Shown here: one piece after another, positions 17,883 through 27,169 of the stretch
How positions within the stretch are numbered: position 1 is the stretch's first letter
Layout: the number at the start of each line of letters is the position of its first letter
Notes under the pieces: model-generated
The model's input: only the letters and a program-made list of their open reading frames with translations
Database searches by the model: none
What the model was told of the DNA's origin: nothing
Source of the DNA: Acidovorax sp. 1608163
GTDB lineage: Bacteria > Pseudomonadota > Gammaproteobacteria > Burkholderiales > Burkholderiaceae_C
DNA length: 64,000 nucleotides
Assembly (NCBI RefSeq): GCF_003669015.1
Contig: NZ_CP033069.1
Location: 2,614,501 to 2,678,500 of the forward strand
Direction of reading: 5' to 3'
Translations under genes and position numbers: made by a program

Positions 17883-19373
17883 ATGAATCAGCCCACCCTA
17901 AACCCCCTTGCGCAGCCCTTGAACTTGCGCTGGCAAAGTGGCTTTAGCGCCCTGGGCAGCGACTTTTTTACCGAGCTGCGCCCCACCCCCTTGCCCAGCC
18001 CCCACTGGGTGGGCACCAGCGCCGATGTGGCGCAGCTGCTAGGTCTACCAGCCCACTGGGCACAAACCGACGAAGCACTGCAGGCCTTCACCGGCAACCA
18101 ATTGCTTGCAGGCTCGCAACCATTGGCCAGCGTTTACAGCGGGCACCAGTTTGGTGTGTGGGCTGGGCAACTGGGTGACGGCAGGGCCATCTTGCTGGGC
18201 GAAACCGCTGCCGGGTCCGAAATACAGCTCAAAGGCGCAGGCCGCACGTCCTATTCCCGCATGGGCGACGGGCGGGCCGTGCTGCGCTCCAGCATCCGCG
18301 AATTTTTGTGCAGCGAGGCCATGCACGGCCTGGGCATCCCCACGTCCCGCGCACTGTGCATCACCGGCTCGCCTGCGTCGGTACGGCGCGAGGAAATCGA
18401 AACCGCCGCCGTTGTCACCCGGGTGGCACCCAGCTTTGTGCGCTTTGGCCACTTCGAGCACTTTGCGGCCAACGACCTGGAGCCACAGCTGCGCGCCCTG
18501 GCCGACTACGTCATCGACCGCTACTACCCCGAATGCCGAAGCACGGAAGCCACGGGCCCATGGGGTGGCAATGCCTATGCCGCACTGCTGCACAGCGTGA
18601 GCGAGCGCACGGCCCACTTGATGGCGCAGTGGCAGGCCGTGGGCTTTTGCCACGGGGTGATGAACACCGACAACATGAGCATCCTGGGCCTGACGCTGGA
18701 CTATGGGCCGTTTCAGTTTCTCGATGCCTTCGTGCCGGGCCACATCTGCAACCACAGCGACCACCACGGCCGCTACGCCTACAACCGCCAGCCCAACATC
18801 GCGTACTGGAACCTGTTTTGCCTGGCCCAGGCGCTGCTGCCGCTCATCGAAGAGCAAGACACGGCGCTGGCCGCGCTGGAGTCGTACAAGACGGTGTTCC
18901 CCAACGCCTTCATGGGGCAAATGCGCAAAAAGCTGGGGCTGACGCAAACCCGTGCGGAGGATGAAGCCCTGGTGGAAAGCCTGCTGCAACTGCTGGCACG
19001 CAATGCGGTGGACTACACCATCTTTTGGCGGCGCTTGTCGCACGCAGTGGCGAATGGCCAGTACGAACCCGTGCGCGACCTGTTTGCCGACCGGCCCGCG
19101 TGGGATGCCTGGTTGCTATCATATTCAGAGCTTCTAGCGCTTGATAATCAAGCGCCAGCGGGTGATTTGATGCTCAAATCCAACCCCAAGTACGTGCTGC
19201 GCAACCACCTGGGCGAACAAGCCATCCGCGCCGCCAAGGCGGGGGACTTTTCAGAACTGGCCACGTTGCAGCGCCTGCTGGAGCAGCCCTTTGAAGAACA
19301 CCCGGGCCACGAGGCCTATGCCGACTTCCCGCCCGACTGGGCTTCTTCCATTTCCATCAGTTGCTCATCATGA
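17883..19373 (+). CDS. selO: Protein adenylyltransferase SelO (YdiU/UPF0061)
   Basis: A 496-residue pseudokinase-fold enzyme that transfers AMP from ATP to protein Ser/Thr/Tyr and is tied to redox homeostasis. Seen: [20 protein letters not shown], the nucleotide-site [20 protein letters not shown], and [20 protein letters not shown] with the metal-binding Asn/Asp. The protein ends in the family's redox tail SCSS, where some homologues carry selenocysteine. Residues about 411-432 ([19 protein letters not shown] and on) are encoded by an inserted palindromic repeat, which keeps the frame. The stop overlaps the msrB start (ATGA). The ATG at 17883 fits the family start. Confidence 0.93.
   Translation: MNQPTLNPLAQPLNLRWQSGFSALGSDFFTELRPTPLPSPHWVGTSADVAQLLGLPAHWAQTDEALQAFTGNQLLAGSQPLASVYSGHQFGVWAGQLGDGRAILLGETAAGSEIQLKGAGRTSYSRMGDGRAVLRSSIREFLCSEAMHGLGIPTSRALCITGSPASVRREEIETAAVVTRVAPSFVRFGHFEHFAANDLEPQLRALADYVIDRYYPECRSTEATGPWGGNAYAALLHSVSERTAHLMAQWQAVGFCHGVMNTDNMSILGLTLDYGPFQFLDAFVPGHICNHSDHHGRYAYNRQPNIAYWNLFCLAQALLPLIEEQDTALAALESYKTVFPNAFMGQMRKKLGLTQTRAEDEALVESLLQLLARNAVDYTIFWRRLSHAVANGQYEPVRDLFADRPAWDAWLLSYSELLALDNQAPAGDLMLKSNPKYVLRNHLGEQAIRAAKAGDFSELATLQRLLEQPFEEHPGHEAYADFPPDWASSISISCSS
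19114..19177 (+). repeat. Short palindromic dispersed element, copy 3, inside selO
   Basis: Reads CTTCTAGCGCTTGATAATCA, then AGCGCCAGCG, ending TTTGATGCTCAAA. It is the same family as the intergenic copies but is translated in frame as part of SelO, in a variable region between the kinase-like core and the conserved NPKYVLRN motif. The first part of the element carries a few extra bases compared with other copies. Confidence 0.75.
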
Positions 19374-19783
19374 CCTTTCCCATCCAGAAGACCGACGCCG
19401 AATGGCAAGAGATCCTGCGCGACAAAGGTGCTGAACCCGTCGCCCTGCAAGTCACCCGCCACGCGGCCACCGAGCGCCCTTTCACCGGCAAATACGAAGC
19501 CCACTGGGCCGACGGCAGCTACCACTGCATTTGCTGCGGGGCCAAACTGTTTGAATCGCTCACCAAATTCGATGCAGGCTGCGGCTGGCCCAGCTTCTCA
19601 GAGGCCATCCCCGGCACCATCCACGAAATCGTGGACCGCAGCCACGGCATGGTGCGCACCGAGACAGTGTGTGCACAATGCGGGGCCCACCTGGGCCATG
19701 TCTTTGAAGACGGCCCCGCGCCCACCGGGCTGCGCTACTGCATGAACTCTGCGTCACTCGACTTTGAACCCGACGCCCCTTGA
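19370..19783 (+). CDS. msrB: Peptide-methionine (R)-S-oxide reductase MsrB
   Basis: A 137-residue enzyme that reduces methionine-R-sulfoxide in proteins. It has two zinc CxxC pairs (CICCGAKLF and [12 protein letters not shown]), the GCGWPSF motif, and the catalytic Cys in [12 protein letters not shown]. The start is the ATG that overlaps the selO stop, giving translational coupling with another redox-linked protein. Three codons upstream in frame are not part of the family. Cytoplasmic, with no signal peptide. Confidence 0.95.
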   Translation: MTFPIQKTDAEWQEILRDKGAEPVALQVTRHAATERPFTGKYEAHWADGSYHCICCGAKLFESLTKFDAGCGWPSFSEAIPGTIHEIVDRSHGMVRTETVCAQCGAHLGHVFEDGPAPTGLRYCMNSASLDFEPDAP

Positions 19784-19841
19784 ACCGCTCAACCGCTGAA
19801 CTGCTGCTTGAACCGCCGTGCCAGCACGCTGGCCTCGCCTT

Positions 19842-20381
19842 ATGAAAATATTGATTGATTTCTTCCCCATCCTGCTGTTCTTCGGCGCCTACAAGTTCTT
19901 CAACATTTATGTGGCCACCGGGGTGCTGATGGCCGCCACCGTGGCGCAGATGGGCCTGATCTACGCCATCGACCGCAGGCTGCAGACCATGCACAAGATC
20001 ACGCTGGTGCTGATCGTGGTGTTCGGCACGCTCACCCTGGTGCTGCAGGACGACCGCTTCATCAAATGGAAGCCAACGGTGCTGTACGGCGCGATGGCCG
20101 TGGCGCTGGCAGTTGCCGTGTGGGTGATGAAGAAGAACATCTTGCACATGCTGCTGGGCGGCCAGTTGAGCCTGCCCGATACGGTATGGATGCGACTGAA
20201 CCAGGCCTGGATCGTGTATTGCGCCTTCATGTCGGCGGTGAACGCCTACGTGGTGATGAACTTCAGCACCGAGTTCTGGGTGGACTTCAAGCTCTGGGGC
20301 TACGCCTTCCCTCTGGTCTTCCTGGTGGGTCAGGGCCTTTACATCGCCCCCCACATCAAGGGCGATGAGCCCACGCAGTAA
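19842..20381 (+). CDS. yciB: Inner membrane-spanning protein YciB (IspZ, septation protein A)
   Basis: A 179-residue polytopic inner-membrane protein, about five hydrophobic segments. It has the typical opening [18 protein letters not shown], the motif [11 protein letters not shown], the LNQAWIVYC helix and the end [15 protein letters not shown]. The family is needed for normal cell envelope synthesis and division in enterobacteria. The start at 19842 gives the family N-terminus; a GTG 24 nt upstream is rejected. It lies in the selO-msrB-yciB-bolA run, all on the plus strand. Confidence 0.94.
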   Translation: MKILIDFFPILLFFGAYKFFNIYVATGVLMAATVAQMGLIYAIDRRLQTMHKITLVLIVVFGTLTLVLQDDRFIKWKPTVLYGAMAVALAVAVWVMKKNILHMLLGGQLSLPDTVWMRLNQAWIVYCAFMSAVNAYVVMNFSTEFWVDFKLWGYAFPLVFLVGQGLYIAPHIKGDEPTQ

Positions 20382-20424
20382 CCCCGTCAATCCCTTTTGT
20401 CAGGCGCCCATCCTTTTGCAGACC

Positions 20425-20682
20425 ATGACCTTTGCAGACCAAATGCACCACCAGTTGGCGCAACAACTGAGCACCACCGCCCTGGAGGTGCTGGACGAAA
20501 GTGCCGCCCACGCAGGGCATTCGGGCTCCAACGGCACCGACTTTGGCACCCACTTTCGAGTGCGCATAGCGTCACCTTTGTTTACAGGCAAGTCACGGGT
20601 GGCACAGCACCGCCTTGTGTATGATGCGCTGCAAGAATTTATTGACCGGGGCGTTCACGCACTCGCCATTGAAATTCTCTGA
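20425..20682 (+). CDS. BolA family protein
   Basis: An 85-residue BolA/IbaG-like protein. These small proteins bind monothiol glutaredoxins and iron-sulfur clusters and affect morphology and stress response. Visible: HFRVRIASPLFTGKSRVAQH, the core helix-strand with the conserved RVxRHRxVY-like pattern (RVAQHRLVYDAL), and a C-terminal VHALAIEIL strand. The ATG at 20425 is chosen because the 20 codons before it overlap the yciB tail and are not family-like. It is 43 nt after yciB. Confidence 0.9.
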   Translation: MTFADQMHHQLAQQLSTTALEVLDESAAHAGHSGSNGTDFGTHFRVRIASPLFTGKSRVAQHRLVYDALQEFIDRGVHALAIEIL

Positions 20683-20749
20683 GCCGGCCCCAGTTTCCTC
20701 ACTTGCCGGTTTTCAGCCAGCAAACACCTTCTCATTTTTTGGATCTCGC

Positions 20750-21535
20750 ATGAAGAAACAGCTCCTGTCCGGCCTCGTGGCCGCTGCCGTGCTGGGCACG
20801 ATGGCCCTGCCCGTTTCCGCCCAGAACATTGCCATCGTCAACGGCAAGGCCGTGCCCAAAGAGCGTGCAGAAGTGCTGCGCCAGCAAGTGGAGCGTTCAG
20901 GCCGTCCTGTGACGCCTGAAGTGGAAGGCCAAATCAATGAAGAAGTGATCGCTCGCGAAATCTTCTTGCAAGAAGCCCAAAAGCGCGGCCTGGACGGCTC
21001 CGGAGACTTCAAGGCCCAGATGGAACTGGCCCGCCAGACCATCCTGATCCGCGAACTGTTCGCCGATTACCAAAAGACCAACCCTGTGACCGACGCTGAA
21101 ATCCAGGCCGAGTACGACAAGTTCGTGGCAGCCAACAGCGGCAAGGAATACAAGGCCAGCCACATCCTGGTGGAAAAAGAAGCCGACGCCAAGGCCATCA
21201 TTGCCGCCCTGAAGAAGGGTGCCAAGTTTGAAGACCTGGCCAAGAAGCAATCCAAGGACCCCGGCTCTGCAGCCAAGGGCGGCGATCTGGACTGGGCCAA
21301 CCCTTCCAGCTACGTGAACGAATTCACTGAAGCGCTGCTGAAGCTCGAAAAGGGCAAGACCACAGACGCCCCCGTGAAGAGCCAATTCGGCTGGCACGTG
21401 ATCCGCCTGGTGGATGTTCGCCAAGCCGAACTCCCCAAGCTGGAAGAAGTGAAGCCTCAAGTGGCCCAGCAACTGCAGCAGCAAAAGCTGGTGAAGTTCC
21501 AGGAAGACCTGCGCGCCAAGGCCAAGGTCGAGTAA
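20750..21535 (+). CDS. Periplasmic parvulin-type peptidyl-prolyl isomerase (PpiC/SurA family)
   Basis: A 261-residue exported foldase. Signal peptide MKKQLLSGLVAAAVLGTMAL ends at VSA-Q. A SurA-N-like helical region follows, then a parvulin domain (about 140-235): YKASHILVEKEADAKAII, FEDLAKKQSKDPGSAAKGGD and FGWHVIRLVDVR. It should catalyse cis/trans isomerisation of prolyl bonds and chaperone outer-membrane proteins. It is last in the plus-strand run and is followed by a strong terminator. Confidence 0.92.
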   Translation: MKKQLLSGLVAAAVLGTMALPVSAQNIAIVNGKAVPKERAEVLRQQVERSGRPVTPEVEGQINEEVIAREIFLQEAQKRGLDGSGDFKAQMELARQTILIRELFADYQKTNPVTDAEIQAEYDKFVAANSGKEYKASHILVEKEADAKAIIAALKKGAKFEDLAKKQSKDPGSAAKGGDLDWANPSSYVNEFTEALLKLEKGKTTDAPVKSQFGWHVIRLVDVRQAELPKLEEVKPQVAQQLQQQKLVKFQEDLRAKAKVE

Positions 21536-21571
21536 GCACCCGAAAGCGTCCTGCTTGGGCGCTTCAGCATC

Positions 21572-21597
21572 AAACGCGGCCCAGGCCGCGTTTTTTT
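21572..21597 (+). terminator. Rho-independent terminator after the parvulin gene
   Basis: AAACGCGGCC, loop CA, GGCCGCGTTT followed by more T: a 10-bp perfect stem. It ends the selO to parvulin transcription unit. Confidence 0.9.
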
Positions 21598-21709
21598 ATG
21601 CCTGGGCCCCGCCTACAAGTCACCACCTGCAGGCCAACGTGATGCACTGCAATCAACTCTTGGGCGGCCTCGCTGCGCTCATCGCGCCCACTGCATAGCC
21701 GCATTCACC

Positions 21710-22483
21710 TCAGCGTTTGGCCAGCCACAAGAAAGCCATCAAACCACCCATCAGCACAGGCTGGTGCAGCAGGTAGTAGCTGAGGCTCCAACGCCCCAGC
21801 ACTGCGGGGCCTTTTAAAAGGCAAGGCAAGGGCCGTTGCAACCAGTGAGGCCTGTTGAACAGCAACCACTGGCCCGCAGCCATGCCCCACCACATGACAC
21901 CCAGCCACGGAAACACGGGCACATAGTCTTGCGTGGAGGGCTTGCGGCTCACCCAGCCCAGCCAATTCAACGCAGGGGCATTGAACCAGGGCGCCAAGGC
22001 CTCAGCACCGTGGGTAAACACATAGGCAGCCAGAGGCGGCAGGCACAGCGCCGCGCCGCCCGCCCACCACAGCCAACGACCCCAGCCGGCGCTCCAGCGC
22101 ACAACGCACAACATGACCGCCATGCCATGCAACACGCCAAAGTAAATGAAGCTTTGGGGAAACATGGCGTACGAAGCCAAGCTCACCAGCGCAGCACCCC
22201 CCGCAATCTGCAGCCAACGCCACCCAAACCGGGTCCAACTCTGCCCCTGCTGCACAGCAATGGACTGCGAAAGCCCAGCGCAAAACAAAAACAAACTCAC
22301 GATGGCTGTGCGCTGCGTCGTCCACACCGGGTCGATGCGAAAGTTCTGCGCCCACAAACCAAAGTGCGCCAAGTCGAAGCAGAAGTGAAACAGCGTCATC
22401 CACACCATGGCACAGCCCCGAAGGGCATCGACCAACGCATAACGCGGTGTGGGAGGGGGTGAATCGGCAGAACTCAAGGGCAT
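21710..22483 (-). CDS. DUF1624 (HGSNAT catalytic-like) membrane protein
   Basis: A 257-residue integral membrane protein with about seven hydrophobic helices. The start RYALVDALRGCAMVWMTLFH and FCFDLAHFG, with the conserved Arg-Gly and the helix-1 His/Phe pattern, match the DUF1624 / heparan-alpha-glucosaminide N-acetyltransferase catalytic family. FGVLHGMAVMLCV is the conserved GxLHxIA-like segment. These proteins are thought to move acetyl groups across the membrane, but the bacterial substrate is unknown. The ATG at 22483 gives the family start; 39 further upstream codons are unlikely to be translated. Confidence 0.85.
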   Translation of the reverse strand: MPLSSADSPPPTPRYALVDALRGCAMVWMTLFHFCFDLAHFGLWAQNFRIDPVWTTQRTAIVSLFLFCAGLSQSIAVQQGQSWTRFGWRWLQIAGGAALVSLASYAMFPQSFIYFGVLHGMAVMLCVVRWSAGWGRWLWWAGGAALCLPPLAAYVFTHGAEALAPWFNAPALNWLGWVSRKPSTQDYVPVFPWLGVMWWGMAAGQWLLFNRPHWLQRPLPCLLKGPAVLGRWSLSYYLLHQPVLMGGLMAFLWLAKR

Positions 22484-22638
22484 GACAGCACGGGAAGAGG
22501 CGCAGAAGCAGAACACACGATAGTGCCAGATCAGCGAGCCCAAAAGCCGCAGCCCCATGAGGCAAAGCGGATACACACCGCAAAGCCGGCCAGAATGCAA
22601 AAAGGGTCTGCAACGATTGTTGCAGACCCTTAAAACAA

Positions 22639-22715
22639 TGGTCGGAGCGGCGGGATTCGAACTCGCGACCCTCTGCTCCCAAAGCAGATGCGCTACCAGG
22701 CTGCGCTACGCTCCG
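22639..22715 (-). tRNA. tRNA-Pro (anticodon TGG)
   Basis: 77 nt with a full cloverleaf: acceptor CGGAGCG/CGCTCCG, anticodon loop TTTGGGA, T-arm GAGTTCGAATC, and an encoded CCA end. It lies between the DUF1624 gene and infA. Confidence 0.97.
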
Positions 22716-22894
22716 ACAGCTCGTATTCTAACCCGGTTTTTCCGGGCTTCTGACCAAACAAGCAAATTTTTAAAAACTTTAAAAACCTGCTGTGCCTACG
22801 AGAGGTCAGCCAGATTGCCACCAAGGCAACAATCTGAAGAGCTAAAAATTATAACTTTGAAAAATGGGCCGATTTCCCCAGCCCATTGAAAAAT

Positions 22895-23149
22895 TTAACG
22901 ATTGCCACCAGAAGGGCCTGGGCCACGTCCAGCCAGGTGGCGGAAAGTGATACGGCCCTTGCTCAGGTCGTAGGGCGACATTTCCAACGACACCTTGTCA
23001 CCCGCCAGAATGCGGATGTGGTGCTTGCGCATCTTGCCGCCGGTGTAGGCGATCAGTTGGTGACCGTTGTCCAGGGTGACGCGAAAGCGCGAGTCAGGCA
23101 GGACTTCGGTGACGGAGCCTTGCATTTCAATGAGTTCTTCTTTGGCCAT
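22895..23149 (-). CDS. infA: Translation initiation factor IF-1
   Basis: An 84-residue S1/OB-fold protein that binds the 30S A site during initiation. The sequence has the family pattern [41 protein letters not shown] and [13 protein letters not shown]-terminal tail [14 protein letters not shown] extends about 12 residues beyond the E. coli protein; similar tails occur in betaproteobacterial second infA copies. It is monocistronic here, next to tRNA-Pro, not in the ribosomal-protein cluster. A second infA elsewhere in the genome is therefore likely (inference). Confidence 0.95.
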   Translation of the reverse strand: MAKEELIEMQGSVTEVLPDSRFRVTLDNGHQLIAYTGGKMRKHHIRILAGDKVSLEMSPYDLSKGRITFRHLAGRGPGPSGGNR

Positions 23150-23530
23150 GTTTTTCTATCTCGTGATCTTAAAAACAAAATTCTGTGGTTTGCGCGCTGC
23201 ACATGCGGGCATCTGCCAACGCGGCCCCTGAAGACAGATCTTCAAGGATCTCTGGGCACGGTGCTTTGCGGGCGGGGGAGTCGCTGCACCCGGGGCGCAG
23301 ATCAGAAAGAAAAGAGGCCTGGATGAGACGGCTTCAATGAACAGGCGAGGCGCTGTGCATGAGCCTGTCAATTGTAGCGCGATGTGAGTATCTTGCCTAT
23401 GGACGTTGCCGCATGCACCCGGCCCTGTCGCCCACACCGAACAAACTGCGCCAAAGCAAAGCGTCACAGAGCGTGTTCAACGCCACTGTGCCGCGCCAGT
23501 TCCAGCCCTCCCGTGCCAACCCTGATCAAC
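23150..23530. other. Gap between infA and the sedolisin gene
   Basis: 380 nt with no convincing gene. It contains the infA upstream region. On the minus strand TACAAT at 23371-23376 with TAGGCA 17 nt upstream is a weak promoter candidate and would give a leader of about 210 nt. I see no terminator hairpin with a T-run after the sedolisin stop. Confidence 0.35.
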
Positions 23531-25918
23531 TCATTTGGCGCTGACCGTGATCGGCACCAAGGCCTGCGTGGTGCGGCCTGCGGAATCCTTGGCCACCACC
23601 GTGAGCTGGTAGCTTCCAGCCACAGGTGCGGCCCACAGGGCCGTGATGGTGGTGCCGCTGATCGAGAAACCCATGCCCCAAGGAACACCCGAGATGGACA
23701 CGGAGAACGAGGTGCCTGCGGGTGCCGAAATGGCGATGGTGCCTGTCAACGGCTTGCCCACCACCCCAACCATGGCCGGCGCCGTAATGGTCAGGCCACC
23801 AGAGGTGATTTGCACGGTGTAGGTTCCCTTGCCGGACAGCCCGGTCTTGGTGTCCTTGGCCGTTACGACCACGGAGTAGTTACCCAGCACAGGCGAGCCC
23901 CACGTCACAACGCCCGTAGTGGCGTTGATTGCCATGCCAGAAGGCGCCCCAGCCAGGGTGTAAGCCATGGGACTGGACGAAGGCACCGTCGCATTGAAGG
24001 ACAGGGCGACGCCGACCTTGCCTGCCACCGTACCACCGGCGACCACAGGCGCGCTGGGAGGCGCGGCAACCACGACGGTGTACACGCCCTGCCCGCTCAG
24101 CCCGGTCTTGGTGTCACGGGCTGTGACGGTAACGGCATAGGAGCCAGCCACTGGCGCGGCCCAGGTCACCACACCGGTAGAACCGATGGCCATGCCGGAG
24201 GGCGCACCTGTCAGGGCATAGGTCACGGGGTTCGGTGCGGTGACCGACACGGTGAACGACAGCGCTGTATTCGCCTGGCCATTGATGGTGGCGGATGTCA
24301 CCGAGGGCGGCATGGCCGGGGCTGACGCACCGGACAGCAAGTTGACGAGGTTGGCGGCATTGGGTGTACCCAGGCCGGTCAGCTGGTCATAGCCCACCCG
24401 AGCCGAGCAAGTACCGCAAGTGCCATGCGACCCCAGCGTGATGTCTGCAAAGCCACTGGCATAGTTGCCCGGCACCGCGCCGACTTGTCCGTACAAAGTG
24501 GTGTGCGCAGCACCCAGCACAGGCTTGGCTGCCTGCACGCGCGCGGCATTGGCCACCGCCACCAGCCCAGCCCACATGGGCGAGGAGAGGCTGGTGCCGC
24601 CAGCGCTCAGCCACTGCACGGTCGAGCTGCCAGGAGACAACACCGCCAAGTAGTGACCCGTGGCAGGGTCCGCGTTCATGGCCACATCGGCCACGGTGCG
24701 GCGCACCGCCGAGCCTACGCCTGGCAAACCCGATTTTTGGTAGGTGGGCGTGGCCACATAGGCGCTGATCCCACCGCCGGTGCCCGACCAGCTCACTTCA
24801 GACCGAGAGCCTGTGCCGCTGTAGGTCAGCGTGGTACCGCCCACACCCAGAACGTTGGCCGATGCGGAAGGCCACATCACACCCGCACCCCAATCCCCCG
24901 TGGCGGCCAGGTACGTCATGTTGGCGGTAGAGAACGCAGAGTCCAATGTCGAAGTCCAGGCGCCCTCCGCCGCACCGAAGCTCATCGACACCACCCCTGG
25001 CCCCATCGCATTGGCCAAGCGGATCGCAGATGTCAGGTTGTTCACGGACGCATCCGGCGCCTCGACCAGAACGATGCGGGCGAAGGGGGCAATGGCGTGC
25101 GACCACTGCACGTCCAGCGCAATTTCCGTGGCCCAACCCGAATCGTAGGCAGGCGCCGTGGCGGAGAGCGTGCCCGTGGCGCTACTGTAGGCCACCACCA
25201 GCTCACAACCCGTCTTGGAGGCTGCAGGCAGTGGCAATGCCGTGCTGGCGGCCAAGGTGCGGGTGGTGCAGGTGGGCAGGCCAAATTTTTGATTGAAAGC
25301 GGCCAACTCGGCTGCCGCATTGGGGTTGTGCTTGGCAGCCACGATGTAGATGGTTTGCCCCGCCCCCAGTTGCGCAGCCTGGGCGGCCGTGGGCTGGGTT
25401 CCTACCGCAGGCAATGCCGGGAAACCATAGGCGGCACGCACCTGGGCCACCGTGTAGGTGGTGACCGCAGAGCCCGCCAGTGGCGTGGCCTGCTCACCGT
25501 CGGCAGACGAAGGCGCGGCCTGCATCCCTTTGGTACGAACAGCCTCCAGCGTGTCCAGCGTCAGGCGTTTGGTCGAGAGCGCCGCAAGGCCCGAGGGCAC
25601 CGCTTGCGATTTGGGGGTTTGCGTAGCAGACGCATTGGCGTTGAGGACGTCCGCGTCATCCGGCGGCGTCAACACCACAGGGGCGACGTGGAACGTGGGC
25701 TGGGCGATGAGCACGCCAGCATCGCTGGACAGTTCATCGGCCTGCAGCGCCAGGGTGGTCGTGGCTGTGGCCACTTCGGCTTGGGCCAGGGCTTGCGAGG
25801 CCTGGTCTTCACTGCCGCCACCGCAGGCACCCAATGCAGCCAACAAAACGCCAGAAACAGCCCATTGCGTTTTGCGCATGGAAGACCGGCGGTCACTCGA
25901 AATCAAAACTGAGCGCAT
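23531..25918 (-). CDS. Sedolisin (S53) family peptidase lipoprotein with three Ig-like repeats
   Basis: 795 residues. A signal sequence with lipobox (LAALGAC, Cys32) predicts a lipoprotein. A long propeptide-like region with TVAQVRAAYGFPAL (about 156-169) precedes the S53 catalytic domain. The catalytic Glu265 and Asp269 lie in GWATEIALDVQWSHA. The nucleophile Ser443 lies in GGTSLSSPMWAGL. The C-terminal motif FADITLGSHG with GYDQLTGLGTPN suits the calcium site. Three repeats of about 80 residues follow (about 538-618, 624-704 and 709-795), each with YxLxGxPSGMxI and GxYxVTVxAKDxKTG. GAGGGG stands before the ATG at 25918; ATG 25879 is an alternative. It should be an acid-type secreted endopeptidase held at the cell envelope. 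Confidence 0.88.
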   Translation of the reverse strand: MRSVLISSDRRSSMRKTQWAVSGVLLAALGACGGGSEDQASQALAQAEVATATTTLALQADELSSDAGVLIAQPTFHVAPVVLTPPDDADVLNANASATQTPKSQAVPSGLAALSTKRLTLDTLEAVRTKGMQAAPSSADGEQATPLAGSAVTTYTVAQVRAAYGFPALPAVGTQPTAAQAAQLGAGQTIYIVAAKHNPNAAAELAAFNQKFGLPTCTTRTLAASTALPLPAASKTGCELVVAYSSATGTLSATAPAYDSGWATEIALDVQWSHAIAPFARIVLVEAPDASVNNLTSAIRLANAMGPGVVSMSFGAAEGAWTSTLDSAFSTANMTYLAATGDWGAGVMWPSASANVLGVGGTTLTYSGTGSRSEVSWSGTGGGISAYVATPTYQKSGLPGVGSAVRRTVADVAMNADPATGHYLAVLSPGSSTVQWLSAGGTSLSSPMWAGLVAVANAARVQAAKPVLGAAHTTLYGQVGAVPGNYASGFADITLGSHGTCGTCSARVGYDQLTGLGTPNAANLVNLLSGASAPAMPPSVTSATINGQANTALSFTVSVTAPNPVTYALTGAPSGMAIGSTGVVTWAAPVAGSYAVTVTARDTKTGLSGQGVYTVVVAAPPSAPVVAGGTVAGKVGVALSFNATVPSSSPMAYTLAGAPSGMAINATTGVVTWGSPVLGNYSVVVTAKDTKTGLSGKGTYTVQITSGGLTITAPAMVGVVGKPLTGTIAISAPAGTSFSVSISGVPWGMGFSISGTTITALWAAPVAGSYQLTVVAKDSAGRTTQALVPITVSAK

Positions 25919-26244
25919 GTATCACCCCTCAAAGGACAGTGTGGATACAAGGCACCGCAGCCCGCCGCAAAGCAGGCGATACAACACGGCACAGGCCCCA
26001 TTCCGAGCGCACTTGCTGTATTAGCAACCCCGCTATCGTGCCCATCGCTGGGTTTAGACCGGTGGCTTTGCGACCCCGTCTTTCGAACGGGTGTGCCTTG
26101 AATGATTTAAATGTAATTAGTTGTTTCAATTGCGTCAATAGCATTTGCATCATTTCAATCAAATGTAAATGAATGCCATTTAGCGCACCGCCCGGTGAAC
26201 AGGCCCTAGAATGCGCCGCACCACCTGCTGTGAAGGAAGTGCTC
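25919..26244. other. Divergent intergenic region between the sedolisin gene and psd
   Basis: 325 nt without a gene. Promoters for both divergent genes must lie here. The part at about 26100-26180 is strikingly AT-rich against the surrounding sequence. It holds direct and inverted ATTTG/CAAAT motifs (CATTTGCATCATTTCAATCA and on), which may be a promoter or protein-binding region. No specific operator is recognised. Confidence 0.4.
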
Positions 26245-27090
26245 TTGTCCGATCGCCTCGCCGTTCTGCCCCAATACCTCTTGCCCAAGCAAGCCTTGAC
26301 CTCCACCGCTGGGCGCTTGGCCCGGGCCCGGGCGGGCCGCTGGACGACGATGGCCATTGAGCGCTTCATCGCGCGCTACAACGTGAACATGGCCGAGGCA
26401 GAGAACCCGGACCCGGCCGCGTACGCCACGTTCAACGATTTCTTCACCCGCGCGCTGAAGCCGGGTGCCAGGCCGCAAGCCAGTGCCACCTGGATTTGCC
26501 CCGTGGACGGGGCCATCAGCCAATTTGGTCGTATCGAGCGCGACCAGGTTTTCCAGGCCAAGGGGCATTCGTACTCCACCACCGCGTTGGTGGGGGGCGA
26601 TGCGGCCCGCGCAGCGGTGTTTGACGATGGCCACTTCGCCACGCTGTACCTCAGCCCACGCGACTACCACCGCATTCACATGCCCTGTGCGGGCCAGCTC
26701 ACACACATGGTGCACGCCCCTGGTGACCTCTTCTCGGTCAACCCCACGACGGCCCGGGGCGTGCCTGGGCTGTTTGCGCGCAACGAGCGCGTGGTGTGCT
26801 TTTTTGAGTCCGATCTGGGGCCGTTTGTGATGGTGTTGGTGGGCGCCACCATTGTGGGCAGCATGGCCACCGTGTGGCATGGCTTGGTGAACCCGCCTCG
26901 CACGGGCCAATTGCGCCAGTGGGACTATGCCCCTGGCCAGGTGAGCCTGCAGCAAGGGCAGGAAATGGGGCGCTTTTTGCTGGGCTCCACCGTGGTGATG
27001 CTGTTCCCCAAAGGGGCCATGCAGTTCAACCCACAATGGGCGCCTGCACGTCCCATCCGGCTGGGCGAAACCATGGCACAACGCGGGTAA
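26245..27090 (+). CDS. psd: Phosphatidylserine decarboxylase (archetypal)
   Basis: A 281-residue membrane-associated enzyme making phosphatidylethanolamine from phosphatidylserine. Marks: the N-terminal SDRLAVLPQYLLPKQALTST, TFNDFFTRALKPGARP, the SPRDYHRIHMPCAGQL motif, and the self-cleavage site LGST near residue 245 (GRFLLGSTVVMLF) where the pyruvoyl group forms. I choose the TTG at 26245: AAGGA lies 7 nt upstream and the product opens exactly like homologues (M-SDRLAVLPQYL). GTG at 26230 or 26239 and ATG at 26173 are alternatives. Confidence 0.93.
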   Translation: MSDRLAVLPQYLLPKQALTSTAGRLARARAGRWTTMAIERFIARYNVNMAEAENPDPAAYATFNDFFTRALKPGARPQASATWICPVDGAISQFGRIERDQVFQAKGHSYSTTALVGGDAARAAVFDDGHFATLYLSPRDYHRIHMPCAGQLTHMVHAPGDLFSVNPTTARGVPGLFARNERVVCFFESDLGPFVMVLVGATIVGSMATVWHGLVNPPRTGQLRQWDYAPGQVSLQQGQEMGRFLLGSTVVMLFPKGAMQFNPQWAPARPIRLGETMAQRG

Positions 27091-27169
27091 CCGCGGGTAA
27101 CCCGACACGGATCACGCCACAAAGCAAACTAGGCGCAATAGCGCCTGTTCACTGCCTTGCATCCCCGCG

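Noticed and set aside
23531..24310. Direct repeats that could suggest a CRISPR or tandem array
   Set aside because: They are the three degenerate Ig-like protein repeats of the sedolisin gene, about 240 nt each and not a short repeat-spacer array.
27130..27145. Hairpin AGGCGCAATAGCGCCT after psd as a terminator
   Set aside because: The 6-bp stem lacks a following T-run on either strand; kept only as a possible weak structure.
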